Source: DASUPK01 sp963848955
GTDB taxonomy: Bacteria; Actinomycetota; Thermoleophilia; Solirubrobacterales; 70-9
Direction of reading: 5' to 3'
Length of the DNA: 64,000 nt
Assembly (NCBI GenBank): GCA_963848955.1
Contig: CAWKFQ010000004.1
Location: forward strand, 211,829-275,828
A program made the translations under genes and the position numbers. A model generated the notes under the pieces. It was given only the letters and a program-made list of their open reading frames with translations. It searched no databases and was not told where the DNA came from. Shown here one piece after another: positions 18,095 to 27,189 of the stretch (position 1 is the first letter of the stretch; each line of letters opens with the position of its first letter).

Positions 18095-18777
18095 GTAGTG
18101 GCGATACCTCGCCAGCTGATCTCGAGCGAAGCCCTCACCGGCTCGCTGGGATCCATCCCGGTCGCGACAGCCTGTGCCCCGGTCAGGACGGTCCCGGCGA
18201 TCACGGTCAGAGCGGCGACAGCCGAGTCGAGATCGGGGCGAATCTCGCCACGCCTCTGACCCTCGGCGAGCACCTCCTCGAGCAAGACGGTGACCGGCGG
18301 GGCAGGACCCTCACCGACCAGGGCGGCGAACCTGTCCGGGTTGGCGAAGATCTCGAGCAGCGCCGCCCCGTGAAGAGTGGCTGGCAGGTCAGCGGGCTTT
18401 AGAAGGCTGATCAGCAACCGCTGGATGACGGTGCTGATCTTCAGCCGCCGGTCCGCCAGCGATGCCTCGACCGACGGCCGCACGTGATCGTGGAAATGGC
18501 GCACCGCAGCCTCGATCAGCACATCGCCCTTGCGGGGGAAGTAGCGGAAGAAGGTCGCCCAACTGACATCGGCGTCCGCGATCACGTCCTCGACCTTGGT
18601 GGCCGCCACCCCATCGGCGCGAAATCGCTCTAGCGCGGCGCGATAGATGCGGTCCCGCTTCTCAAACCCCCGAGCCTGGGTCGGGGGGGCCGGCAGCCGG
18701 GCGGTGGGGGCTTCTCCCCTCCCATAACCGACGAGCGCTTGGTCGATGAGGTGCTGGCGTCCCTTTGACGAAACCAT
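18091..18777 (-). CDS. TetR-family regulator
   Basis: The protein has 228 residues. The N-terminal HTH (RIYRAALERFRADGVAATKVEDVIADADVSWATFFRYFPRKGDVL) is typical TetR, and a ligand-binding helical C-domain follows. The ATG at 18777 lies inside a 17-bp perfect palindrome, so either the message is leaderless and autorepressed or translation starts at a later codon. Its 3' end overlaps the sigma gene tail by four bases. The target is probably itself and perhaps the pdxH/MMPL region. Confidence 0.85.
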   Translation of the reverse strand: MVSSKGRQHLIDQALVGYGRGEAPTARLPAPPTQARGFEKRDRIYRAALERFRADGVAATKVEDVIADADVSWATFFRYFPRKGDVLIEAAVRHFHDHVRPSVEASLADRRLKISTVIQRLLISLLKPADLPATLHGAALLEIFANPDRFAALVGEGPAPPVTVLLEEVLAEGQRRGEIRPDLDSAVAALTVIAGTVLTGAQAVATGMDPSEPVRASLEISWRGIATT

Positions 18778-18789
18778 ATTGAATATGGT
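18773..18789. promoter_or_regulatory. Perfect palindromic operator of tetR
   Basis: ACCATATTGAATATGGT has 8-bp arms around a single G and is AT-rich in a GC-rich genome. It overlaps the start codon of the TetR gene. This is the usual size and symmetry of a TetR dimer site. Confidence 0.75.
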
Positions 18790-18829
18790 ACCGTGTCAAA
18801 ACGATATGCGGTATAGGTATCGGAAATCG

Positions 18830-19447
18830 CTACGGAGCCAGCCGCTGTATCTCCCAGCCGCCCGGCTGGCGCATGTAGACGAGGCGGTCATGCATCCGGC
18901 TGTCTCTCCCCTGCCAGAACTCGATCATGTCCGGGCGGACCAGGTAGCCGCCCCAGTTCTCCGGCCGGTGCGGATCCGAGCCGCCGAGCTCGGCCGCCAG
19001 CTCCTCGTAGCGGCGTTCGAGCTCCTCTCGCTCGATTGGACGGCTCTGCGGCGAGATCGCGGCGGCGATCTGGCTGTCGTGGGGCCGGCTCGCGAAGTAC
19101 GCATCGGAGTCCTCGGACGAAAGCCGCTCGACCTCTCCCCTGATCCGAACCTGCCGATCGAGCTCGCGCCAGTAGATGACCAGCGCCGCTCGGGGGTTCG
19201 CCGCCAGCTCATCGCCCTTCACGCTCTCGTAGTTGGTGAAGAAGAGAAAGCCGTCCGGGCCGAAGCCCTTGAGCAGGACCATCCGGGCGTCCGGGGAGCA
19301 TTCAGCATCGACCGTGGCCAAAGTCATCGCCTCCGCCAGCGGCACGACGGCCCGCGCCTCCTCGAACCACTTGGCGAACTGCTCGAGCGGCTCGTCCGTC
19401 AGGTGCTCACGATCAAGCGGCGGGCTGTCCGGGCGACGCGGGCTCAT
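18830..19447 (-). CDS. pdxH: Pyridoxamine/pyridoxine 5'-phosphate oxidase
   Basis: It is an FMN enzyme forming pyridoxal 5'-phosphate, with about 205 residues from MSPRRPDSP. It has ARMVLLKGFGPDGFLFFTNY (FMN site), ALVIYWRELDRQVRIRGEVE, YFASRPHDSQIAAAISPQS and the C-terminal RMHDRLVYMRQPGGWEIQRLAP. All are family hallmarks. A longer ORF to 19543 adds unrelated residues overlapping the MMPL gene, so the inner start is used. Confidence 0.95.
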   Translation of the reverse strand: MSPRRPDSPPLDREHLTDEPLEQFAKWFEEARAVVPLAEAMTLATVDAECSPDARMVLLKGFGPDGFLFFTNYESVKGDELAANPRAALVIYWRELDRQVRIRGEVERLSSEDSDAYFASRPHDSQIAAAISPQSRPIEREELERRYEELAAELGGSDPHRPENWGGYLVRPDMIEFWQGRDSRMHDRLVYMRQPGGWEIQRLAP

Positions 19448-19542
19448 TCGGAATCTCCGACCAACAAGGCTGAGAGGATGCCGGGCGCGCCGGTCGGCGC
19501 GCCCCTTCAAGCAAGGATCGCAATGAAGGGAGAAGGTGGGCA

Positions 19543-21801
19543 ATGAGCGCCCTTTTGCACAAGGTTGGCGGGTTCGCCGCGCGGAGGGCCCCCTGGGTCG
19601 TTGCCGCCTGGATTGTGATCGCGATCGGGCTTGTGGTCATTGCGAACTCCGTCGGCAGGCCGGAGAACGACAACGCGACGCTCCCGGGAACGGGCTCCCA
19701 GTCGGCAACCGACCTGCTGGACGACAAGCTGCCCGAGCAGGCCAACGGCAGCGTCCCGATCGTCCTGCAGTCGGACACCTCGCTCGCGCAGGGGCAGAAC
19801 ATGCAGGTCGTCGAGTCGACGGCGAAGTCCCTCTCCGAGAACCAGTACGTCCAGTCGGTGGTGAGCCCCTTCGACCCCCAGGGCGCGGCACAGATCACAA
19901 AGGACGGCAAGATCGCCTACATCGCCGTGGCGCTGAAGGTGTCATCCGGCGACCTCGACGACGAGGAGGCGAATAGCGTCTTCGACGCGGCCCAGCCGGC
20001 CCGGGACGCCGGGATCGCGGTATCAGCCGGCGGCTACCTCGGCCAGCAGCTCTCCAGCCCCAGCACCGGGCTGAGCGAGATCATCGGCGTGCTGGCCGCC
20101 CTGATCATCCTGCTGTTCGCCTTCCGCAGCTTCGTCGCCGCACCGCTGCCGGTGACGACCGCGATTGTCGCCCTGGCCTGCGGCCTGGCGATCGTCGGAA
20201 TGGCAGGACACGTGATCGACGTCCCGTCGATCGCCCCCACCCTGGGGATCATGCTCGGCCTCGCGGTGGGAACCGACTACTCGCTGTTCATCATCAGCCG
20301 CCACCTGCGCTTCCTCGAGGAGGGGGTGGAACCCGACGAATCGATTGCCCGTTCCATCGGCACCTCGGGCTCGGCCGTCGTCTTCGCGGGGTGCACCGTG
20401 ATCATCGCCCTGCTCTGCCTCTACTTCAGCGGCATCCCCCTGGTCCGCTCGCTCGGGTACACGACGGCGATCGTCGTCGCCACGGCGGTCCTCGCCGCGA
20501 TCACGTTCCTTCCCGCCGTCCTCGGGCTGATCGGCAGGCGGATCCTGAAGCTGCGATTCCGGCTGGGTGAGCGCAAGCATGACGCTGATCACCCCGGTGG
20601 CTGGTTCAGGTGGGCCGGGGCGATCCGCAATCACCCACTGATCGCTGCCGTTACCGGGATAGTCGTACTGGGCCTCCTCGCACTTCCCGCCCTCGACCTC
20701 CGCCTGGGCGCGGAGGACTTCGGTCAGCTGCCCAAGGACACGACCGATCGCCAGGCCTACGACGCTCTGGCCGAAGGGTTCGGCGTGGGCACCAACGGGC
20801 CGCTGCTGATCGCGGTGAACGTCAGCGGCCAGCCCCTGACGGCGCCCTCGCCGCAGGATGCGCAGAGCGAAGAGGCGCAGGGCGTCCCGCCGCAGGTCGC
20901 CACTACGCCGGCGGGCGATACCCGCCTGGTCCACCTCGAGCAGGAGATCTCGAAGCAGAGCGACGTCCAGTCGGTGACTCCCGCCGCGACCGACAAGAGC
21001 GGCACCGCAGCGGTCTTCTCGGTCACCCCCAAGACCTCGCCCTCGGCCTACGCGACCCAGGACCTGGTCAACCACCTCCGCGACAAGACGATCCCGGATG
21101 CCACCCAGGGGACCGGGCTGACGGCCTACGTCGGCGGAACCACAGCAGCAAACATCGACCTGGCGACCAAGATCTGCGACAAGCTCTTCCTCGTGATCGG
21201 GATCGTGGTGGTGCTCAGCTTCCTCCTGCTCACCCTGGCCTTCCGTACGGTGCTCGTGCCGCTGGTCTCGGCGCTGATCAACCTGCTCGCGGTCGCCGCC
21301 GCCTACGGGATCCTGACCGCGGTGTTCGAGAAGGGGTTCGCGCTGTCGCTGATCGGCGTGGACAACGAGATGCCGGTGGTCAGCTACGTGCCGCTGATGA
21401 TGTTCGCGATCCTGTTCGGCCTCTCGATGGACTATCAGGTGTTCCTGGTCTCGCGAATCACCGAGCGACACCAAGGCGGCGCGGACAACAGCGAGGCGGT
21501 CAGGGCGGGCCTCGTCAATTCCGGCCGAGTGATCGCCGCGGCGGCGACGATCATGTTCGCCGTCTTCTTCAGCTTCGTGCTCAACGGCGACCCGGTCGTC
21601 AAGCAGTTCGGGATCGGCCTGGCAGTGGCGGTGGCGATCGACGCCCTCGTCGTCCTGCTGATCATGCCCGGCCTGCTCGAACTGACCGGGGAGCGGAACT
21701 GGTATCTGCCGCGCTGGCTCGGCCGCGCGCTGCCCGACCTGAAGGTCGAGGGCGATCCGGAGATGGAGGCCGAGACGCCCGCGACGCAGGCCACCGCCTG
21801 A
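19543..21801 (+). CDS. MMPL/RND-superfamily transporter
   Basis: The 752-residue protein is the second MMPL exporter in the window. Paired TM clusters carry GIMLGLAVGTDYSLFIISRHLRF and MMFAILFGLSMDYQVFLVSRI, whose Asp-Tyr motifs fit proton relay. Extracytoplasmic domains lie at about residues 40-170 and 390-540. A sequence resembling a weak ribosome site (GAAGGTGGGC) precedes the ATG. It is divergent from pdxH. The substrate is unknown. Confidence 0.9.
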   Translation: MSALLHKVGGFAARRAPWVVAAWIVIAIGLVVIANSVGRPENDNATLPGTGSQSATDLLDDKLPEQANGSVPIVLQSDTSLAQGQNMQVVESTAKSLSENQYVQSVVSPFDPQGAAQITKDGKIAYIAVALKVSSGDLDDEEANSVFDAAQPARDAGIAVSAGGYLGQQLSSPSTGLSEIIGVLAALIILLFAFRSFVAAPLPVTTAIVALACGLAIVGMAGHVIDVPSIAPTLGIMLGLAVGTDYSLFIISRHLRFLEEGVEPDESIARSIGTSGSAVVFAGCTVIIALLCLYFSGIPLVRSLGYTTAIVVATAVLAAITFLPAVLGLIGRRILKLRFRLGERKHDADHPGGWFRWAGAIRNHPLIAAVTGIVVLGLLALPALDLRLGAEDFGQLPKDTTDRQAYDALAEGFGVGTNGPLLIAVNVSGQPLTAPSPQDAQSEEAQGVPPQVATTPAGDTRLVHLEQEISKQSDVQSVTPAATDKSGTAAVFSVTPKTSPSAYATQDLVNHLRDKTIPDATQGTGLTAYVGGTTAANIDLATKICDKLFLVIGIVVVLSFLLLTLAFRTVLVPLVSALINLLAVAAAYGILTAVFEKGFALSLIGVDNEMPVVSYVPLMMFAILFGLSMDYQVFLVSRITERHQGGADNSEAVRAGLVNSGRVIAAAATIMFAVFFSFVLNGDPVVKQFGIGLAVAVAIDALVVLLIMPGLLELTGERNWYLPRWLGRALPDLKVEGDPEMEAETPATQATA

Positions 21802-21830
21802 GCCGACCGCGCCTATCATCAGCCGTCCCC

Positions 21831-21902
21831 GGGCGCGTAGCTCAGCGGGAGAGCGCTCCCCTCACACGGGAGAGGTCGCTGGTTCGATCCCAGCCGCGCC
21901 CA
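21831..21902 (+). tRNA. tRNA-Val(CAC)
   Basis: The acceptor GGGCGCG (21831-21837) pairs with CGCGCCC (21895-21901). The D-arm AGCTCAGCGGGAGAGC, anticodon loop CTCACAC with CAC, and T-arm GGTTCGATCC are all regular. CCA is not encoded. Confidence 0.96.
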
Positions 21903-22192
21903 CTGCGCTGACCCGTGTCAGTGTCCGCGGGTCCGCAGGGTGAGCTGCCATCTGCTTGCCGGCGGGGTGGTCCCGGCCGGCGGCTCGACGCCTCGCGGAA
22001 GCTCCCTGGGATCCGCCGGCCGTCCTGACTCCGATGACGATCACTCCGAAGATCGAGGCCACCAGGATCGCCAGGCGAACCGGGCCACCGTCGCCAGCGC
22101 CAGCCATGGCAGAAGGGTCTCGCCAGGAGCTGAAGCGGTCCTAAGCCTGCGGCGCGGCGGGGCGGCAAAGCTGTAACCGTGCGGCCCGCGAG
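21903..22192. other. Intergenic region, possible small membrane ORF on minus strand
   Basis: A minus-strand ATG at 22107 gives MAGAGDGGPVRLAILVASIFGVIVIGV, one good membrane helix, but its frame then runs through the antisense of tRNA-Val. The helix is suggestive. The lack of a ribosome site and the tail through the tRNA make it doubtful. Confidence 0.25.
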
Positions 22193-22828
22193 ATGACTGA
22201 AGACCATGAATTGGTCCAGCGACTTCGCGATGGCGACGAGTCGGCATTCGTGGAATTGATCGACCGGTACGGAGCGACGATGCTGCGCGTGGCACAGATG
22301 TACGTCCGCGACCGCGCGACTGCCGAGGAGGTCGTGCAGGAGACCTGGTTGGCGGTGCTCAACGGGATCGACCGCTTCGAGGAGCGCTCGAGCCTCAAGA
22401 CCTGGCTCTTCCGGATCCTCACCAACCGCGCCAAGACCCGCGGCCAGAGGGACGGTCGCATGGTTCCCTTCTCCGCGCTGGCCGGGGCGAGCGATGAGCC
22501 AGACCCGTCGGTCGATCCGGACCGCTTCTTCGGCCCGGACTCCCCCCGCCCCGGGGCCTGGGCGGCGCCACCGGTGGCCTGGCCGCAGGAGAAGCTGCTG
22601 GAGAGCGAGACGCTCAGGGTGATCGAGATGGCGATCGACGAGCTGCCCGAGGCCCAGCGCGACGTGATCCTGCTGCGGGACGTCGACGGCTGGACCCCGA
22701 TCGAGGTCTCGGACGCGCTCGGGATCACCGACGGGAATCAGCGCGTCCTGCTCCACCGGGCCCGTTCCCGGGTGCGCGCGGCGCTCGAGCGCTATCTGAA
22801 TCCGGAGATCGCCGGAGGTACGCCATGA
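22193..22828 (+). CDS. ECF sigma factor
   Basis: The protein has 211 residues. Region 2 is ELIDRYGATMLRVAQMYVRDRATAEEVVQETWLAVLNGIDRFE and region 4 is LPEAQRDVILLRDVDGWTPIEVSDALGITDGNQRVLLHRARSRVR. A Pro-rich linker (about 95-125) separates them. Its last codons overlap the next gene (ATGA), a zinc-binding anti-sigma factor, so the two are translationally coupled. Confidence 0.92.
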   Translation: MTEDHELVQRLRDGDESAFVELIDRYGATMLRVAQMYVRDRATAEEVVQETWLAVLNGIDRFEERSSLKTWLFRILTNRAKTRGQRDGRMVPFSALAGASDEPDPSVDPDRFFGPDSPRPGAWAAPPVAWPQEKLLESETLRVIEMAIDELPEAQRDVILLRDVDGWTPIEVSDALGITDGNQRVLLHRARSRVRAALERYLNPEIAGGTP

Positions 22829-23085
22829 GGCTCTTCAGCCGGGAGATGGCCTGCCAGGAGCTGGTCGAGCTGGTCACCGCCTATTTCGACGGCAGCCTCT
22901 CGCGCCGTGACCGGCGCCGCTTCGACGCCCACATCCGGGGCTGCGAGCACTGCACCGCCTACGTCGAGCAGATGCGCCTGCTGATCGCCGCGACCGGCCG
23001 CCTCACCGAGGAGGACCTCGAGCCGGCGGCCCGCGACGAGCTTCTCGCCGCCTTCCGCGGTTGGAGCGAGGAACGACCCGTTTAG
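22825..23085 (+). CDS. Zinc-finger (ZAS) anti-sigma factor
   Basis: The 86-residue soluble protein has the ZAS motif His36-x3-Cys40-x2-Cys43 (AHIRGCEHC) after a helix typical of zf-HC2 proteins (CQELVELVTAYFDGSLSRRD). There is no membrane segment, so it probably senses a cytoplasmic (perhaps redox) signal and holds the upstream sigma factor. The coupled start at 22825 supports a 1:1 complex. Confidence 0.92.
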   Translation: MRLFSREMACQELVELVTAYFDGSLSRRDRRRFDAHIRGCEHCTAYVEQMRLLIAATGRLTEEDLEPAARDELLAAFRGWSEERPV

Positions 23086-24501
23086 TCCTGGAGCAGCTTC
23101 TCGATCAGATGCATGTACTGCACCAGGCTGCGGGTGTCGAGGAAGTCATCGAGGACGCGCTGGTGGGCCGCCTTCCCGAACTCGGCGGCCCGCTCCGGGT
23201 CTGAGATGAAGCCGTCGACCGCGCGGGCTACGGCTTCCAGGTCGGTGGGGTCGTCGATCAGGACCCCGGAGACGCCGTCCTCGATCTGATCCTGGATCCC
23301 GCCGACTCGGCTGGCCACCATCGGCCTTGATTTCCACATCGCCTCGGCGACGGTGAGCCCGAAGCCCTCCGCCAGGCTCTTCTGCACGACCACGTCGGAG
23401 CGCCGCTGGATCGCGTTCACCATCGCCGCGTTCTCCTCGCTGTCGGCCATGGGCAGGGAGGCGAGATGGACGCGGGCTCGCTTCTCGGCGGGAAGCTGAT
23501 CGCGATGGGAGGTGACGTCGGCGAGGACCTCAGCTCCTTCCGGGTCGTCCGAGACGTCGGCCACCGATGGACCGGCCAGGAGCAGATGGGAGCCGTCGGC
23601 CTCCATGTACTCGGCGAAGCTGCGGAGCACGCCGACCGGGTCCTTGAGCCGATCCCAGCGCGAGACCTGGCTGATCAGCGGCGCGCCCTCGGGGACCGGC
23701 TCGTCCTGGACCAGGTCCGCGCGGCGAGTGACGCGGGCCTCGCTGCCGTCGAAGCGGCGGAAGAGGGCGTGGCCCACGTCATCGGAGTCCTGTAGGCCGA
23801 TCACGGCGAGGATCGCCCGCACCGCCTCGGGGTCGAGGTCCTGGTTCTTCGGGGAGAAGGCATCGATGGATGGCGGGACGATCCAGATCCGCTCCTTGTC
23901 GAGCCCCTCCCAGACGAACCGCTCACGCGAGAAGACGTACGCGTCGGCGTCGGTGACGTAGGGCCGCATGAAGTCCCAGGCTGCGCGGGCGAGCTCGCCG
24001 GGCCGGTCCACGCCGATGTGGCAGCGCCAGATCACCCGGACGTCGGAGGCGACCACGTGAGGGACGAGGCCCGCCGGCTGCGGGTCATGGATGTAGACGA
24101 GATCGCCGGGCTGGACGAGCTCGGACGAGCTCGTCCGCGGCCTCCGCCAGCGCCGCCTCGTAGATCTCGCGCTCCTTCGGCCCCAGCGGTCCACCGTCTC
24201 CCTTGGACTCGTGCAGGTTGTTGTGGATCCGCTTGGTGATGCGGAAGAAGTCCGGGTTCCCGGAGATCGTCATCCAGCGGACGTCGACGCCGGCGCCGCG
24301 GGCGTAGGCCAAGAGCGACTGGAGCAGCTCCGCGACCCCACCTCCCCGCGCGGTCGAGTTCACGTGCCAGACGACCCTGCCCTTGAGCAGCCGCCGCGAT
24401 TCGTCGATCGCCTCGTCTACCTCTTCCCAGCGGTCACCGAGCAGCGCCTCGAAGCGCTCCGGCGAGAACGAAGCGACTTTGACCTCTTGAAGCGCGGACA
24501 T
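23082..24501 (-). CDS. Trehalose synthase-like GT4 glycosyltransferase (frameshifted by a duplication)
   Basis: The N-part from MSALQEVKVASF has RVVWHVNSTARGGGVAELLQSLLAYARG and GVDVRWMTISG, as in trehalose phosphorylase/TreT enzymes. The C-part has IWRCHIGVDRP, ISQVSRWDRLKDPVGVLRSF and SLAEGFGLTVAEAMWKSRPMVASRVGGIQDQI, the GT4 donor site. The frame changes exactly where GGACGAGCTC is tandemly duplicated at 24113-24132. Deleting one copy restores ADELVQPGDLVYIHDPQ. The likely reaction makes trehalose from NDP-glucose and glucose, or glucose 1-phosphate. Its stop overlaps the anti-sigma stop convergently. Confidence 0.85.
24113..24132. repeat. 10-bp tandem duplication interrupting the treT-like gene
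   Basis: GGACGAGCTC occurs twice in direct succession. One copy in excess puts the gene out of frame. Unlike the other slips in the window it is not a homopolymer indel, so it may be a real mutation or a polymorphic slip. Confidence 0.8.
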
Positions 24502-24601
24502 CGCCCCGGACCCTATTGGCCGGAGCGTCGCGGCAGCGGCCCTCACCGTATCCCAGCGCGCGATGCTCAAGCTGCTGGCCGATCGGCCCGATAGCTGCTC
24601 C

Positions 24602-24853
24602 ATGGACGCCGAGAGCAGGCGGGAGCGAATCGTGGTCGAGACCGAGCGCTACAGCATCGTGGGCGACGTCACGCTCCCGGCCGAGGGATTCCACAGCCGT
24701 CTCTCGGACCTGCTCAATCGGGAGGGAGTGCATTTCATCCCGCTCATCGACGCGACGATCACTGGCCGCAATGGCGAGCCTCCACAGCAGCGGCCCTTCA
24801 TCGCCGTGGCGCGGGACCACGTCCAGGTCGCGTACGAGGCATCTGACGGCTAG
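24602..24853 (+). CDS. DUF6812-type small protein
   Basis: From ATG 24602 the protein has 83 residues. RIVVETERYSIVGDVTLPAEGFHSRLSDLLNREGVHFIPLIDATI and FIAVARDHVQVAYE fit the actinobacterial DUF6812 beta-barrel-like family of unknown function. It is divergent from the treT-like gene and its stop overlaps algH convergently by four bases. Confidence 0.75.
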   Translation: MDAESRRERIVVETERYSIVGDVTLPAEGFHSRLSDLLNREGVHFIPLIDATITGRNGEPPQQRPFIAVARDHVQVAYEASDG

Positions 24854-25383
24854 TTCACCGACGGGTCCGCCGGCATCCGCGCGAGCAGCGCGAACTCGCC
24901 CCCCTTCCGCGCCAGCACCTCGGACCAGAGATCGCCGTCCCGGAAGGGATCGTCGGGATGCGCGTCCTCGACGATCCAAGACTCCTGCTCGAGCTCCCCG
25001 TCCAGCTGACCGGCCGCCCAGCCCGCGTAGCCCACATATACCCGCAGGCGGTTGAGGTCGGGCGGATCGTCGAGGTCGACCATGCCGACGGACCCGACGA
25101 TCAGCTTGGTGGCGGCGGTCGGATCGGAGTGGTCGCCGACCGCGGTCACCGCGTTGGGCTGGACCGGACCGCCGACGTGGATCAGGTGCTCGTCGCCGAT
25201 CAGCTCGGCCAGCTCCGGCGAGGCATCGCCGACGCTCGTCCCCGAGGGCCGGTTGAGAACCAGTCCGAAGGCGCCCTGATCGGAGTGCTCGACCACCAGG
25301 ATCACGGTCCGGTGGAAGTAGTCCGGCATGCTCGGTGAGGCGATCAGCAGGTTCCCGCTCAGGCTCTCTGTCACCGCTCTCAC
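24850..25383 (-). CDS. YqgE/AlgH family protein
   Basis: The protein has 177 residues. SLSGNLLIASPSMPDYFHRTVILVVEHSDQGAFGLVLNRPSG is the family signature, followed by HVGGPVQPNA and VYVGYAGWAAGQLDGELEQESW. It is named for an alginate regulator in Pseudomonas, but the molecular role is not settled. It stands alone and is divergent from the GST-like gene. Confidence 0.93.
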   Translation of the reverse strand: MRAVTESLSGNLLIASPSMPDYFHRTVILVVEHSDQGAFGLVLNRPSGTSVGDASPELAELIGDEHLIHVGGPVQPNAVTAVGDHSDPTAATKLIVGSVGMVDLDDPPDLNRLRVYVGYAGWAAGQLDGELEQESWIVEDAHPDDPFRDGDLWSEVLARKGGEFALLARMPADPSVN

Positions 25384-25397
25384 AATAGGCTCCAGAC

Positions 25398-26138
25398 ATG
25401 GGGATCAAGCTGTACGGGACGCAGCCCTCGCCCCCTTCGCACAGCGCCCGCCTGATGATCGAGCGCAAGGGGCTGGACCACAAGATGGTCTGGCTGCTCC
25501 CGGGGCTGTGGCCGGCCCTGCTACGGACACGGGGTTTCGCGGCGGAACCGTCCCGGCGATGAAGGTCGACGGCCGGCGGATCCAGGGGTCGACGCTGATC
25601 TCACGGGAGCTGGAGGAGCTCAAGGCCGAGCCGCCCCTCTTCCCCTCTGATTCCGAGAAGCGCGTCGCGGTCGAGGAGGCGGAGCGCTGGGGCGACGAGG
25701 TCCTCCAGGACGTGCCGCGCCGGATCGTTCGCTGGCTGTCTGTGCACCGCCCGGAGACCAAGGTGATGATCGCGAGGGAGGTCGGCATCCCCTTCCCCCG
25801 CTTCGCGGCCTGGATCAACACGCCGGCGGCCAAGCACCTGGCCAACAAGGTCGATGCCGACGGCGAGATCCAGCGGGCGATCGCGCAGGTCCCCGAGGTG
25901 CTCGACCACGTCGACCAGCTGATCGCGGATGGAGTGATCGGAGGGGAGGAGCCCGAACGCGGCGGACTTCCAGATCGCGACCTCCGTTCGGATGCTGCTC
26001 AACGTCGGCGACCTGGATCCTGTGACGAAGGACAGGCCTGCCGCCGACCTGGCGATGCGCTACGTGCCGGAGTTCGGCACCGACTTCCCGGCCGGCCTGC
26101 TGCCGGCCGAGTGGCTCACGGCGTTAGAACGATCTTGA
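25398..26138 (+). CDS. Glutathione S-transferase-like protein (two frameshifts)
   Basis: It starts MGIKLYGTQPSPPSHSARLMIERKGLDHKMVWL, a thioredoxin-fold N-domain. A phase change near 25530 continues TVPAMKVDGRRIQGSTLISRELEEL, the cis-Pro/Ser substrate loop. The helical C-domain follows, and a second slip near 25960 gives ADFQIATSVRMLLNVGDLD and ends LTALERS. The total is about 246 residues. It may use a thiol other than glutathione, since actinobacteria mostly make mycothiol. It overlaps the ADH gene tail convergently by about 20 bases. Confidence 0.75.
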
Positions 26139-27150
26139 GCGCCTCGCGGTTGTCGTAGGCGCGGTAGGCGTCCGGCGCCTCGTCGAGCTTCATGTGGTGG
26201 GTCACCAGGGGCGTCGGGTCGAGCTTGCCCTCGGAGAGCAGGTCGAGCACCGGGTCCACGTGCTTGATCACGTTGGCGTGCCCGCTGGTCAGGGTCAGCG
26301 CCTTGATCCAGAGGATGCCCATGTGCACGTCGGCCCGCTCGGCGTAGACCCCCGTGACCGAGACGGTTCCGGCCTTGCGGGCGAGGCGCAGCGCCAGATC
26401 GAGCGCCTCGGGATGACCGACGGCATCGACCGCCAGGTCCACGCCCCGTCCCTCCGTCAGCTTCTTGACCTCGGCGCGCGGGTCCTGCTCGGTTAGATGG
26501 ACCGCCGTCGCCCCGAAGGATTCGGCCATACGCAGCCGGTCCTCCACCGTGTCGATCGCCACCACCTCCGACGCGCCGGCCGCCTTGGCTGCCTGCACCG
26601 CGCAGAGGCCCACCGGGCCCATACCGAGGATCGCGGCGGTCTCGCCCTCTGCCAGGGGCCGCGAGTCGACCGCGTGGTAGGCGGTTCCCATCACGTCGCC
26701 GGCAAACAGGGCGACCTCGTCGGTGAGACCGTCGGGGACCTTGCGGAGCGTCAGGTTCGCGTGCGGCACGAGGAGCAGCTCCGCCTGCGCCCCCTGCAGA
26801 GAGCCCAGCGCCTTGCCGTGGCCGAAGACCCGCGCCTCGTCGCACTTGTGGAACTCCTCGCGCCGGCAGAAGAAGCACTCGCCGCAGGCGGTCCCGTAGG
26901 TGCCGAGAACACGGTCGCCGACCGACACCCGGCTGACGTCGTCGCCGGCGGCGACCACCTCGCCGACGAATTCGTGGCCGATCACGAAGCCCGGCTCGAT
27001 CTGCACCCGTCCGTGGTAGATGTGGAGGTCCGAGCCGCAGATCCCGCTCGCCTGGACGCGGACGAGGGCGTCGTCGGACGCGAGCAGCTCGGGCTCCGAG
27101 ACCTCGTCGACCTGGACCTCGCCGGGCGCCTGGAAGGTGACCGCTCTCAT
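26116..27150 (-). CDS. Zinc-dependent alcohol dehydrogenase (MDR family)
   Basis: The protein has 344 residues. Catalytic zinc ligands are in ASGICGSDLHIYHG and GHEFVGEV. The structural zinc loop is CGECFFCRREEFHKCDEARV. The Rossmann motif is AAILGMGPVGLCAVQAAKAAGA, with the acidic residue after beta-2 (VVAIDTVEDR) favouring NAD. It resembles formaldehyde- or glutathione-independent ADHs. Substrate is not determinable. It is divergent from the SDR gene. Confidence 0.92.
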   Translation of the reverse strand: MRAVTFQAPGEVQVDEVSEPELLASDDALVRVQASGICGSDLHIYHGRVQIEPGFVIGHEFVGEVVAAGDDVSRVSVGDRVLGTYGTACGECFFCRREEFHKCDEARVFGHGKALGSLQGAQAELLLVPHANLTLRKVPDGLTDEVALFAGDVMGTAYHAVDSRPLAEGETAAILGMGPVGLCAVQAAKAAGASEVVAIDTVEDRLRMAESFGATAVHLTEQDPRAEVKKLTEGRGVDLAVDAVGHPEALDLALRLARKAGTVSVTGVYAERADVHMGILWIKALTLTSGHANVIKHVDPVLDLLSEGKLDPTPLVTHHMKLDEAPDAYRAYDNREALKIVLTP

Positions 27151-27189
27151 AGATGGAGCGTATAGACGCGTTGCGCATAAGATCGCTGC

